Source: Lucinisca nassula
Taxonomy: Eukaryota > Mollusca > Bivalvia > Lucinida > Lucinidae
Length of the DNA: 64,000 nucleotides
Direction of reading: 5' to 3'
Assembly: GCA_963580285.1 (NCBI GenBank)
Contig: OY757019.1
Coordinates: forward strand, 59,974,587-60,038,586
In this document: one piece after another, positions 55,384-64,000 of the stretch
How the letters are laid out: the number at the start of each line of letters is the position of its first letter
Position numbering within the stretch: position 1 is the first letter of the stretch
Program-made: the position numbers and the translations under genes
Notes under the pieces: generated by a model
Told to the model about the DNA's origin: nothing
Databases searched by the model: none
Seen by the model: the letters and a program-made list of their open reading frames with translations, nothing else

Positions 55384-55487
55384 CTTAGCTTTGATATTGA
55401 ATATGTAGCAATGTCAAGTGGTCTCCTACACCAATAATTTTCTGGTACACAGGTGAGCGATATAGGGCCATTGGGCCCTCTTGTTTA

Positions 55488-55865
55488 AAGTTGGGGTCAT
55501 ACAAAACATAACGAAAACACGCATATTCAATTCTATTGGAAGATTTGATTCCCCCCCCCCCCCCCCAAAAAAAAAAAAAAAAAAAAATCCAGAGCAAAAT
55601 TCTGAGGTTTTTCTTATTCATCACGAAAACGAGACGTTGCTTCCAAGTTTATGGGACTTTTACCTGACATTGGGATGAAATGACATCTCAATCCCTGCCG
55701 CCCAATGAATCCAAAAGGGTTTACATGCATGTACAGGCTGCCTCGCAGCAACTTTTCTGGATGTTCTCAGCGGTTTAGCAGTACTCATATGCGGTCGGTA
55801 TCAGTTCTGTGCGGAAGCATTAGCAACCCAATCTATTACTCCAAGCCCAGATGGGTGGGGTCAAA
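55488..55865 (-). repeat. Rest of hairpin-ended repeat, C/A run, SINE-like copy
   Basis: AAAGTTGGGGTCAT (55490) completes the hairpin of 48900-49186. A run of 15-16 C and about 21 A follows near 55552-55587. 55629-55865 is a SINE-like copy that closely matches 4697-4936. The whole block parallels 4555-4940. Confidence 0.7.
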
Positions 55866-56389
55866 AAACACGCCTATATAATTTTGACCCCTCGAACCCC
55901 ACTTTTATATAGTTCAGGGATAAATATTAAATTTCTTATATCAGCTCAAAAACATAGATTGTGGGTACTCGGTAGAACCGCCAAGTTCAGGCGGTTCTGT
56001 CGAGCTCCGCAATCTATGTTTTAAGCAGAAATAAGAAAAACATCATGTTTTATCTTTAAACTCCATTTTTGGGCTGAACAATTGACAATGTTTTTGTTTA
56101 GGCATGTTTCGTAATGTCTGCTCAAAAGCATAGATTGTGGGTACTCGATAGAAACCCCCTCCTACTGGAGCTTTAGTTTATACTAATTTATTTTAGTTCG
56201 ATTGCGATGAAAGCCTCAAGCTTAATTAACGCTCTCGAACACTCATTCCGGATGTTTTCACGCGCACGAGGGAGAGGTAGTTGACTTTTACACCACTGCT
56301 AACCATTTACACCTGGGTGGGTGGGGCAGTGGGGAGTTTTAGGGGGTGTACATGTACATTATTTTTCTTATTTCTGCTAAACGAAGCCT

Positions 56390-56720
56390 ACATGGTGTAG
56401 TGGATAAGCTACTAGCCTCATAAACCAGGAGTCGTGGGTTCGGTCCAAGGGCTTCGCCAGACTCTCAGATGAGTCTTTAAACCGAGGTCCGGTCTCCGTA
56501 TGCAGGGGTTTCATCAATAGACGGGCAGTGGGGATTTTCCCGTCTACTTAGACATTATTCCCCTGCTACGCTTGATAAATTTGTAAGGGCTTTATTCACA
56601 TAACATTGACAATCACACTCCTATCTTTCCTTGAAATCTAGATGCCGAAATGTTTTTGAAATCACTGCATATGACATTTGCTGTTGACGGGATGTAAACC
56701 TCAAACCCACTCACTCACTT
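56390..56720 (+). mobile_element. tRNA-derived SINE (copy of 5463-5795)
   Basis: TAGTGGATAAGCTACTAG, GGGTTCGGTCC (box B with one change from GGTTCGATCC), GTTGACGGGATGTAAACCTC and an (ACTC) tail. Confidence 0.75.
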
Positions 56721-56759
56721 ATTTCTGCTCAAAACATAGATGAGGCAGTTCTATTGAGT

Positions 56760-57075
56760 TTGTTTTGTTTGATTTGAGGTTAACGTCCCCGTCAACACTG
56801 TAAAGGTCATTTTGGAGACGTTGCTTCCAATTTTGTGGGACTTTTACCCGACATTGAGATGAATTGACATCTCAAGCCCTGTCGCCCAATGAAACCAATA
56901 TGGTTTATAAGCATGGACGGGCCGACTCGCACTGCTTTGCCTGGGCAAGCCTAGATCCTCTAAGCGGTTTACCAGTTCTCGTTTGCGGGTCGGTTTTAGC
57001 TCTGCGTGCATGGCGTGGAAGCATCATGCAGCCGATATATTTCTTCAAGCCCCAATGGGCGGGAGCCAAAGTTGT
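56760..57075 (-). repeat. SINE-like repeat, near full length
   Basis: Best full-length copy of the family: minus orientation from GGGGCTTGAAGAAATATATC (57055) to GACGGGGACGTTAACCTC and a CAAACAAAAC tail (56760). It interrupts CAGTTCTATTGAGT / CAACATTCTCAGAAGC of the inverted-repeat element, which is uninterrupted at 5830-5860. This defines the insert as about 310 bp. Confidence 0.8.
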
Positions 57076-57481
57076 ATCAACATTCTCAGAAGCTATGTTT
57101 TTGAGCAGAAAAAAAATAAATAAAATATAACCCCTAAATCCAAAGTTTTTTCAAGTTTATAGATAAAAGTTGGTTAGTGGGGGTCAAAATTATATAGGCA
57201 TGTTTTCGTGATGTGTTTGCTTTTGACCCCCCCCCCCCAAAAAAAAAAAAAACAAAAAAAATCTTTCCACAGTAACTTTCATTTTTTTAATGATTTCATG
57301 AAGTTAAGTACCGATATGGATTTATTTTTAAGATATATGTCAGTGATATTATTTTTTTCTTGTTTTAAGCGACTTTCCTTTATTGTCTACGCCCACGGGG
57401 GTAGACAATCTTAATGATAGCTTTTGCTCCGGAAGCATTTAATGAAAGGTCATGACTGGTATTCTGTTAGCTGGTTCTATT

Positions 57482-57712
57482 TTTAGCTCACCGTCACGTA
57501 GTGACGAGGTGAGCTTTTGGGATCACTTTTTGTCCGTCGTGCGTGCGTCCGTCCGTCCGTGCGTCCGTCCGTGCGTCCGTAAACAATTTCTTAAAATGAC
57601 ATCTCCGAAACCACTGATCGGATTTTGATCAAACTTCACTGGAATGATGCCTAGGTGGTCCCCTTTCAAAGTTGTTCAAATGGTTCCGGTCCGTTTCACA
57701 TCAAGGTCACAG
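57482..57712 (+). mobile_element. Helentron-type element, left end only
   Basis: AGCTCACCGTCACGTAGTGA, GGTGAGCTTTTGGGATCAC and a (CGTCCGTG)n microsatellite match the left end at 49187, followed by CGAAACCACTGATCGGATTT. It breaks at about 57712 where a LINE fragment begins. Confidence 0.7.
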
Positions 57713-58350
57713 TTCTTCAACAATTCAAAAAGCAATTATATTCACTTTCTGTGCTTAAGGCTTTAGACCATTCATCATCTAAAAATCCTCAAATTCAAAA
57801 ATTGATCGAAAAACATCATGAAATTTCTAAAACACACCAAATCTTGTTTTGTTGGCTTCCGAGCCATATTGGCATTGTCGGCAATGAATATGCTGACAAG
57901 AAAGCAAAGGAATCGCTCAATCTTGATCCATCTGTTTTTAAAATTCCTTTTAATAATTTTAAACCATTTATCAATAGATACATCTTGTCGGAATGGCAAG
58001 GCGAATGGGACCGTGCAATAAATAACAAACTCCATGCCATTAAACCTGTCGTTAGTACAAAATGCTCTCCTCCACAGTTTTCCAGAAAAGAGGACGTGGT
58101 GTTGACACGACTGCGCATCGGCCATACTAGAGTTACTCATTCTTATATTTTTAATGGTGATGATCAGCCTTCTTGTGTAGGTTGTGATCAGCCATTCACT
58201 GTGAAACATATCTTAATTGACTGTGTTGACTTTTCACCCTCACGTATTTTATATTTCAAAGCTGACACTTTGCAACAACTGTTTCGAGATGTACCTGTTG
58301 ATAACATTATTTTATTCTTTAAAGAAATTGGTCTTTTTCATAAGATTTAA
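57713..58350 (+). pseudogene. LINE RNase H domain and C-terminal zinc cluster
   Basis: The open frame gives the end of an RNase H domain as found after the RT in Jockey/I-type LINEs (ILFCWLPSHIGIVGNEYADK, with the conserved PSH and GNExAD), then a spacer and LTRLRIGHTRVTHSYIF followed by CVGCDQPFTVKHILIDC, the usual C-terminal Cys/His cluster. It ends at a normal stop (58350). The RT and nuclease are missing: a 5'-truncated insertion. The first residues of the open frame (before 57713) come from the preceding repeat. RNase H would remove RNA from the cDNA hybrid. Confidence 0.88.
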
Positions 58351-58499
58351 CTGTTTCAGATTTTTATACATTATCATTCTGACTTGTTACTTTTAATATC
58401 ATCATAATTATTCATGCCGTTTAACCGTTAACCGACTGACGCTTATGACCCACCAGGAGGGTTGACGCGTCGTTAAACACGAAATCATCATCATCATCT
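58351..58499 (+). other. LINE 3' end with ATC repeats
   Basis: GGTTGACGCGTCGTTAAACA followed by AAATCATCATCATCATCT. It abuts the Helitron frame directly at 58500. Confidence 0.8.
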
Positions 58500-61400
58500 A
58501 ATGGTCCATTTAACTCTGTCAAATTTGAACTGGGATCTTTTCACCAAGGTTCAGAAATATTTAGCAATGAGTCCAGAGGATGCCAATGTACTGCAAATGC
58601 ACTTTGTTCATTAATATATGCAGCATACTCAGACATTGCTTGTAGTACAGATCTAGACAGTATTCTTTTAGCTGGAGATAGTCTATATAATAAGATCATT
58701 GGTGAATTAAAGGCAGAAGGTAAATTCAGGAGTAAGTTACTAAGCTTTGATGAACTTCCAAGATTAGTTTCAATTTTAAACAAAGAAGTTATTGTGAAAA
58801 CATCTGCTATTGTGACAGGTCTTTGCACAGAACAGTTTGTCAATACCAGTTTACCTACTCTTCACCAAGCATTGTACACTTCTCTACAAAATTCTCCAAG
58901 TGTTTTATTAATGATGGGTTCAATGTGTTGCTCTGTGTTCAAGAGAGATTGTAAATATTTTATATTTGATTCACATTCACATGGTTTAAATCGATTATCT
59001 GTTCCGGATGGAAAATCATTACTAGCTGCTTTCAATTGTTTAGATGATCTAGTTGCATTTCTATATGCATTGTTTGAAAGTATGATGATTTCAATTTCCA
59101 CGCAGTTTGAAATTCTTCCTATAGACTTTGACTTATCTAATCCAGAGCATCATTCAATATTTGATATTGAAAATCATGCAGACAGCCATACTGACACTCC
59201 ATGTGACTATGCTTGGAAAACTGTAACTTACAAGAGAAAGGTGTCTGAAAGCCATATGAGGAATTCACATGCAAGAGAAGACTTATTTGCTAATTCAAGC
59301 AGTGAAAATCATGCAACACTTATTGGCAAATACTTTAAGGATCAAAATTATAAACTTGAAGAAAAGACACGGAATAGTACAAATGTGACAAAAAATCAAA
59401 AGATGAGGAACAAAGAAATAAAAATAAACAAGAAAAAAGCTACAGAAAGAAAAGAATATATGAGAGTTTATATGGAGAAACGAAGGCAAGACTCTAACTT
59501 CAAAGGAAAAGACAAAGAGTATACACTAAAATCAAAGCAGAGTGCGAGACAGTCTGAAGAATACCGAAAAAAGGATAAAGAATATACACTAAAATCAATG
59601 CAGAGTGCTAGACAGTCTGAAGAATATCGAAAAAAGGATAAAGAATATACACTAAAATCTAAGCAGAGTGCTAGACAGTCTGAAGAATATCGAAAAAAGG
59701 ATAAAGAATATACACTAAAATCTAAGCAGAGTGCTAGACAGTCTGAAGAATATCGAACAAAGGATAAAGAATATACACTAAAATCAATGCAGAGTGCTAG
59801 ACAATCTGAAGAATATCGCAAAAAGGAAAAAGAATATACACTAAAATCTAAGCAGAGTGCTAGACAGTCTGAAGAATATCGAAAAAAGGATAAAGAATAT
59901 ACACTAAAATCTAAGCAGAGTGCTAGACAGTCTGAAGAATATCGAAAAAAGGATAAAGAATATACGCTAAAATCAAAGCAGAGTGCTAGACAATCTGAAG
60001 AACATCGAAAAAAGGATAAAGAATATACACTTAAAGCAATGCAGACTGCTAGACAATCTGAAGAATATCGTAGAAAAGACAAAGCTATGACAAAGGCATG
60101 TATGAGAAGGGCTAGATTAATAGATGAATACAAAAAATGGGAAAGTGAAAAGAAACGAGAATCTCGAGAATGCCTTGAATTAAAAAAAAAAGATATTGCA
60201 ATACAAAATCTATCAAAGAGGAAGGCGAGATCAGATCCATACAAATTAGAACAAGAAGGGGTTGCAAAACAACAGTGGAGACTAAATGAAAAAAAAAACA
60301 AGAAAGCTGAAAACATTATAGACAGTAAAAGAAAAGCTACCAAGCGTAAAGATCCATCTTTTTCACAAGTTGAAAAGATAAACACAAAGCGCAGAAAATG
60401 TGGTAGTGATATTAATGTTTGTATTGAAAAGTTTCACAAGAATATATCAGTTGGACCTGTCTTTATATGTAGTTGCTGTCAACAGACATGGTTTGAAGAG
60501 ACTGTATCAAAAGCTAAGACATTTGTTTCTAAGAACAAGGAAAAGTACTTAACAGGGGTGAAATCAGTCAATGAAGAAGAATGGATATGCTGTACATGCA
60601 AAGACAATATTAAGTGTGGTAAAGTCCCAAAATTATCTGTTGTAAACGGAATGAAGTGGCCACAAAAACCAAAAGAATTGGAGCTGTTTCCACTTGAAGA
60701 ACGCCTTATTGCTTTACGTATACCATTCATGCAGATGAGAGAACTACCTAGAGGTCGCCAGTTATCAGTAAAAGGAAATGTTGTTAATGTACCTGTTGAC
60801 ATTCAACCAGTTGTAAATGCTTTACCTAGGCCTTTTGATGAAAATGTTACAGTTGCAGTGAAATTAAAGAAGAAGATGTCATATGTTTTCTCAGAAAATG
60901 TTCGACCATATCATGTGCTTTGTGCTTTGCATTGGCTAATGAGTGGTAGTGAATTGTACAAAAACGCAAATGTTGAAATAGACCAGCAGTGGTTAAAGAG
61001 AATCACAGAAGAAAGTAATGAAACACTGCATGCATTTTTTGAATCACAAAAAAAAACCTGCTCTGAAACAAATAATGATGATTCTGATGGTGTTTTGGAT
61101 GAAAGTCTTCAGGATAGTCCATGTAATCAGAACCAAGCTGAGGTTATACATACTTTTTTTGAGTTGTGTACAAAAGAATGTTCAAAGTATGATATTATTG
61201 ATTTTGATGGTGTTGTTAGTGAAATGTGTAACAATTATCCAAACGATCAATTAGGAAAAAATGATGATATTTCAAATCATAACACACCTCATGTCGAAGA
61301 ACTGTATGATTCAGATGCAGAAGAAATCGCACAAGAAAATGTGGGAAATATTGACACTCTATTGGATGATGCAGATCTTGAAAACAGAAATTCTACATTC

Positions 61401-62096
61401 ACATTTGCTCCTGGAGAAGGTCAAAGGCCACTCAGTATATTTCAAGATAAAGATTCAGAATATCTTTGTTTTCCAACCATATTTTGTGGGCAGAGGCGCA
61501 TAGATAATGATGATAGAAAAGTGCCTGTACATTATAGTGATATTGCAAAATGGGAATTGAGAAGCCAGGATAGGCGTGCTGCTAACAGTGTACCCAATAT
61601 ATTTTTTAAACTGAAAAAAATACAAATGAAGCAACTGAACGATAAAGCAAACCTTGCTGTTAGAAGGTGTCAAACCGGAACAAATAATATTACTGCTGTA
61701 CAAGCAAGAAACTCAGAGTGTATTGACAGTATTGTAAAAAATGATGAAGGTTACTATTTGTTTAAACAGCTAAGAAATTCTCCAGCATATTTAGAATCTA
61801 GAAAAAAAGATGTTTATGCTATGATTCGTCAGTTGGGTTTGCCAACTTGGTTTATGTCATTGTCCTCGGCTGATACAAGATGGATTGAGCTTTTGAAAAT
61901 GCTAGCTACCTTAAATAAAAATTTCAACTACACTGATGATCAAATTGAAAACTTGGCATGGGAACAAAAGAAAAAACTTATTCAATCGGATCCAGTCACT
62001 TGTTCTAGATATTTCGAGCATAGAGTTAAAGAATTCATCAACACAGTTCTGAAGAGTGAGCATGAACCTCTTGGAAAAGTTGTTGATTACTTTTTA
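58500..62096 (+). pseudogene. Helitron protein, N-terminal part (protease-like, DUF6570-like)
   Basis: A single frame is open from 58500 (just after the LINE tail) through 62096; the gene's true start is lost. Residues 1-200 resemble a papain-fold cysteine protease of the C76/OTU-like kind: GSFHQGSEIFSN, SRGCQCTANALCSLIY (candidate catalytic Cys after Gln) and KYFIFDSHSHGLNRL (candidate Asp-x-His). A basic region with nine 21-residue repeats follows (59511-60077). Then come Cys pairs FICSCCQQTW and WICCTCKDNI, GMKWPQKPKELELFPLEERL and IPFMQMRELPRGRQLSVKGN (DUF6570-like), and the start of the Helitron N-terminal domain (HYSDIAKWELRSQDRRAANS, LPTWFMSLSSADTRW). A 1-base loss near 62094 shifts the frame. 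Proteases fused to Rep/helicase are known in Helentron-type proteins. Confidence 0.85.
59511..60077 (+). repeat. Nine tandem 63-bp units coding a 21-residue repeat
   Basis: DKEYTLKSKQSARQSEEYRK repeats in frame nine times with small changes (K/M after KS, one T for K, one H for Y). The arrangement is exactly 63 bp per unit. The peptide is highly charged and probably helical. On the opposite strand the same DNA gives an open hydrophobic frame, which is an artefact. Confidence 0.92.
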
Positions 62097-64000
62097 GAGT
62101 GGAATTTCAGCAACGTGGATCGCCACACATTCATATGATTGTATGGGTACAGAATGCACCAAAATTCAATGTGGATTCGGATGTAGAGTTGGCTGCTTAT
62201 GTGGATCAGTATTTGAAATGTTCTATAGATAATTCATATCTTCGTCATTTAATAGAACTTCAAATTCACAAACATTCTAGAACATGTAGAAAACGAGAAG
62301 ATAAAATCTGTCGATTTGGTTATCCTTTGCCACCTCTTTCCAAAACTATGGTCTTACAGCCTCTCGAAACTGAAAAAGACAAGTATTATAAATTGTACCA
62401 AAACTTACAGAAAACAATGAATAGTAAGAAAGATGGATATGATATGTCTTATGAGGAGTTTCTGACAAGTGTTGTCCGAATGAGTGAGGAAGAATATATT
62501 AAATGCATCAGAAGTTCTTTAAACTCTTCAAAAGTGTTTTTGAAAAGAAAACCGAGTGAAATCCGTGTAAATTTGTACAATGATAGTGTGTTAAAAGCTT
62601 GGAAGGCAAACATTGATATACAATTTGTGTTAGATCCATATGCTTGTGCTATGTATATAGTTTCATATATTAGTAAATCTCAAAGAGGGATGAGTAATTT
62701 GTTGCATGCAGCTGCAAAAGAAGCAAGGAATGGCAATATGGATCTCAAAAGACAAGTTAGACATATTGGAAATGTGTTTTCAAACAGTGTTGAAGTAAGT
62801 GCACAAGAGGCAGTTTATTTGGTACTGCAAATGCCATTGACTAAAAGTTCAAGGAGTGTTGTCTTCATAAATACGTCACTTCCAACCCAGAGAGTACAGT
62901 TACTGAAACCAAAGTCAGTACTTGATGAATTGCCGGCAGACTCGACAGATATAATGTCAGACAATAAAATTAAAAGATACTCGAAGCGTCCCAAACCATT
63001 GGAAAAGTATTGCTTAGCCGATTATGTGTCTGAGTTAGAAGTCATTTACCCAGATGGACATAACGATAGTAGAGATGAGGAGGAGCAAGATTATGAGAAA
63101 GATGCAGAAGTGTCAGATGAAGAATGCTTTGGTGATGTTGAAACTATTTTAACTTTAAAGAATGGCATAAAAATCAAACGATGTCGTAATTCTAAAATAA
63201 TAAGGTATGTGAGATTCAATCGCAAAACAGATGAAGAGAACTATTATAGAGAGAAACTTCTACTTTTTCACCCATGGAGAAATGAAGAGACTGACTTACT
63301 TTGAACTTTTAGAACATATAAAGAACACTATGAGTCAATGAAGCATGTGATAGATCATAAATGTTCCACTTACGAACATTATGCTGAAGAGTTGGAATTA
63401 GCAAGAGATTTAGCAGAAATTGAATATGATGCATTCGATGATATTGCTCCAAGTACACAACAAGTTGAAGGTGATGATGCTGAAATTGAACCAATTCAGT
63501 CTGAAGAGTTTATATATTTTAATCCTGATAGAATTGAGCATAGAGACTATGATATAGGGACTGAAATTGGATGTTACGTTTCTGCACCTCAAATTGATGT
63601 GAATGAAAATATTCTTTCAGATATTGATTACAGAAAGCTCTTGCAGTGTTTAAATAGTAAACAAAAACAGTTTTACTATCATGTGATTCACTGGATTAAA
63701 ACAAAAGATGCCCCCTTATATGCATTTCTTTCTGGTGGAGCTGGTGTTGGAAAAAGTCTAGTTATTCGAGCATTGTATCAGACTTTGTTTAGAATATTAA
63801 ATCTGAAAGAAGGAGAAGATGCGGATCACACAAGGGTTCTTCTTTGTGCATTTACAGGAAAAGCAGCATTTAATATTAATGGTTCTACCATCTCATCTGC
63901 ATTTAAACAAAAGTATAAGCAATCGGATCAAACATTAACCTGTGACAGTCTGAATACCTTTAGATCAAAATACCGTGATTTGTCAGTTGTGATTATTGAT
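62094..64000 (+). pseudogene. Helitron Rep and Pif1-like helicase (continues past edge)
   Basis: Second frame of the same gene. Rep: FQQRGSPHIHMIVW (the HUH two-histidine metal motif), IHKHSRTCRKREDKICRFGY, YEEFLTSVVRMSEEEYIKCI, and the tyrosine region DPYACAMYIVSYISKSQRGM, where Tyr would cut and join DNA in rolling-circle transposition. A TGA at 63302-63304 replaces the Gly codon expected after DLL; the frame then continues (TFRTYKEHYESM, EEFIYFNPDRIEHRDYDIG). The helicase begins at about 63630: LNSKQKQFYYHVIHWI, Walker A GGAGVGKSLVIRALYQT, CAFTGKAAFNINGSTISSAF, and SVVIID at the right edge (Walker B, incomplete). One frameshift and one stop in about 1,800 codons mean recent decay. Confidence 0.9.

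Larger units (their letters stand above)
49187..55488. mobile_element. Outer satellite-bearing Helentron-type element (about 6.3 kb)
   Basis: Inserted in the hairpin-ended repeat. Left end: GGACACCTGTCACGTAGTGACA (the inverted repeat CACGTAGTG) with a CGTGCGTCCGTC microsatellite. Right end: ACAGGTGAGCGATATAGGGC..GGGCCCTCTTGT, a hairpin. Between them are 167-bp satellite units and an inner element at 50284-53412. A SINE-like copy (55213-55383) has inserted near the right end. No protein frame is present. 5' inverted repeat, microsatellite, satellite core and 3' hairpin match the HINE/pearl organisation described in bivalves. Confidence 0.65.
55866..57207. mobile_element. Inverted-repeat element, second copy
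   Basis: Same termini as 4943-5957 (ACGCCTATATAATTTTGACC and AATTATATAGGCATGTTTTC). It contains the same SINE (56390-56720) and, unlike the first copy, a SINE-like insertion at 56760-57075. It is about 95% similar by eye outside insertions, including flanks to 57470. Confidence 0.75.

Noticed and set aside
59468..60385. 305-codon open frame on the minus strand, rich in Ser/Phe/Cys repeats resembling membrane segments
   Set aside because: It is the antisense of the 63-bp coding repeats of the Helitron gene. Its periodicity is fully explained by them.
63302..63304. TGA in the Helitron gene as selenocysteine
   Set aside because: The expected residue is Gly, not Cys; a GGA to TGA change is the simplest reading.
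1..64000. A host protein-coding gene with introns
   Set aside because: Every frame with recognisable domains belongs to a transposable element. The two unidentified remnants (33240-33840 and 47420-48010) are too weak to claim.

Overview
The window looks like a stretch of a bivalve mollusc nuclear genome that is almost entirely built from transposable elements and their wreckage. I recognised no cellular protein-coding gene. The bivalve assignment is inference. It rests on the element mix: CR1-type LINEs with a 2A peptide, Penelope-like elements of the type with an N-terminal GIY-YIG nuclease, Helentron-type non-autonomous elements with internal satellites, tRNA-derived SINEs, mariner, PIF/Harbinger and a large Helitron. 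No species can be named from sequence alone.

Layout. 1-11330: a Jockey-like LINE on the minus strand (5' end near 11330), split by about 6.5 kb of younger insertions. These are a SINE-like repeat carrying a hammerhead-ribozyme repeat, a second LINE (1590-3265, +), and a 1-kb inverted-repeat element containing a SINE. A second ribozyme array (8201-9030) sits in the nuclease region of the same LINE. 11.5-14.8 kb: SINE remnant, AT-rich minisatellite, mariner fragment, and a MITE with TTAA ends. 14850-17752: a broken LINE (-). 19.2-23.3 kb: a nearly intact CR1-like LINE (+) with a 2A-like sequence, PHD finger, nuclease and reverse transcriptase, interrupted by one stop codon and one frameshift.

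25.5-43.8 kb: a cluster of eight Penelope-like copies or fragments in both orientations, sharing a conserved 3' tail. The longest (25504-29215, -) shows GIY-YIG nuclease, CxC linker and RT in that order. A PIF/Harbinger fragment abuts it. One tail is split by a complete mariner at a TA. A canonical hammerhead ribozyme lies at 34787-34833. 42.6-57.7 kb: Helentron-type non-autonomous elements with long satellite arrays (about 340, 167 and 161 bp units), nested in each other and in a second copy of the inverted-repeat element. 57713-58499: a truncated LINE tail. 58500-64000: a Helitron gene (cysteine-protease-like N terminus, 21-residue repeats, Rep, Pif1-type helicase) running off the right edge.

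How it fits together. The autonomous machinery visible here (LINE RTs, Penelope RT/GIY-YIG, Helitron Rep/helicase) is of the kinds thought to mobilise the non-autonomous partners also present (SINEs, hammerhead repeats, satellite-bearing elements). Nearly every autonomous copy is inactivated by stops, frameshifts or loss of catalytic residues. The two most interesting signals are the tandem 383-bp repeats with minus-strand hammerhead ribozymes, and in-frame UGA codons at positions where I expect Cys in the Penelope-like ORF.
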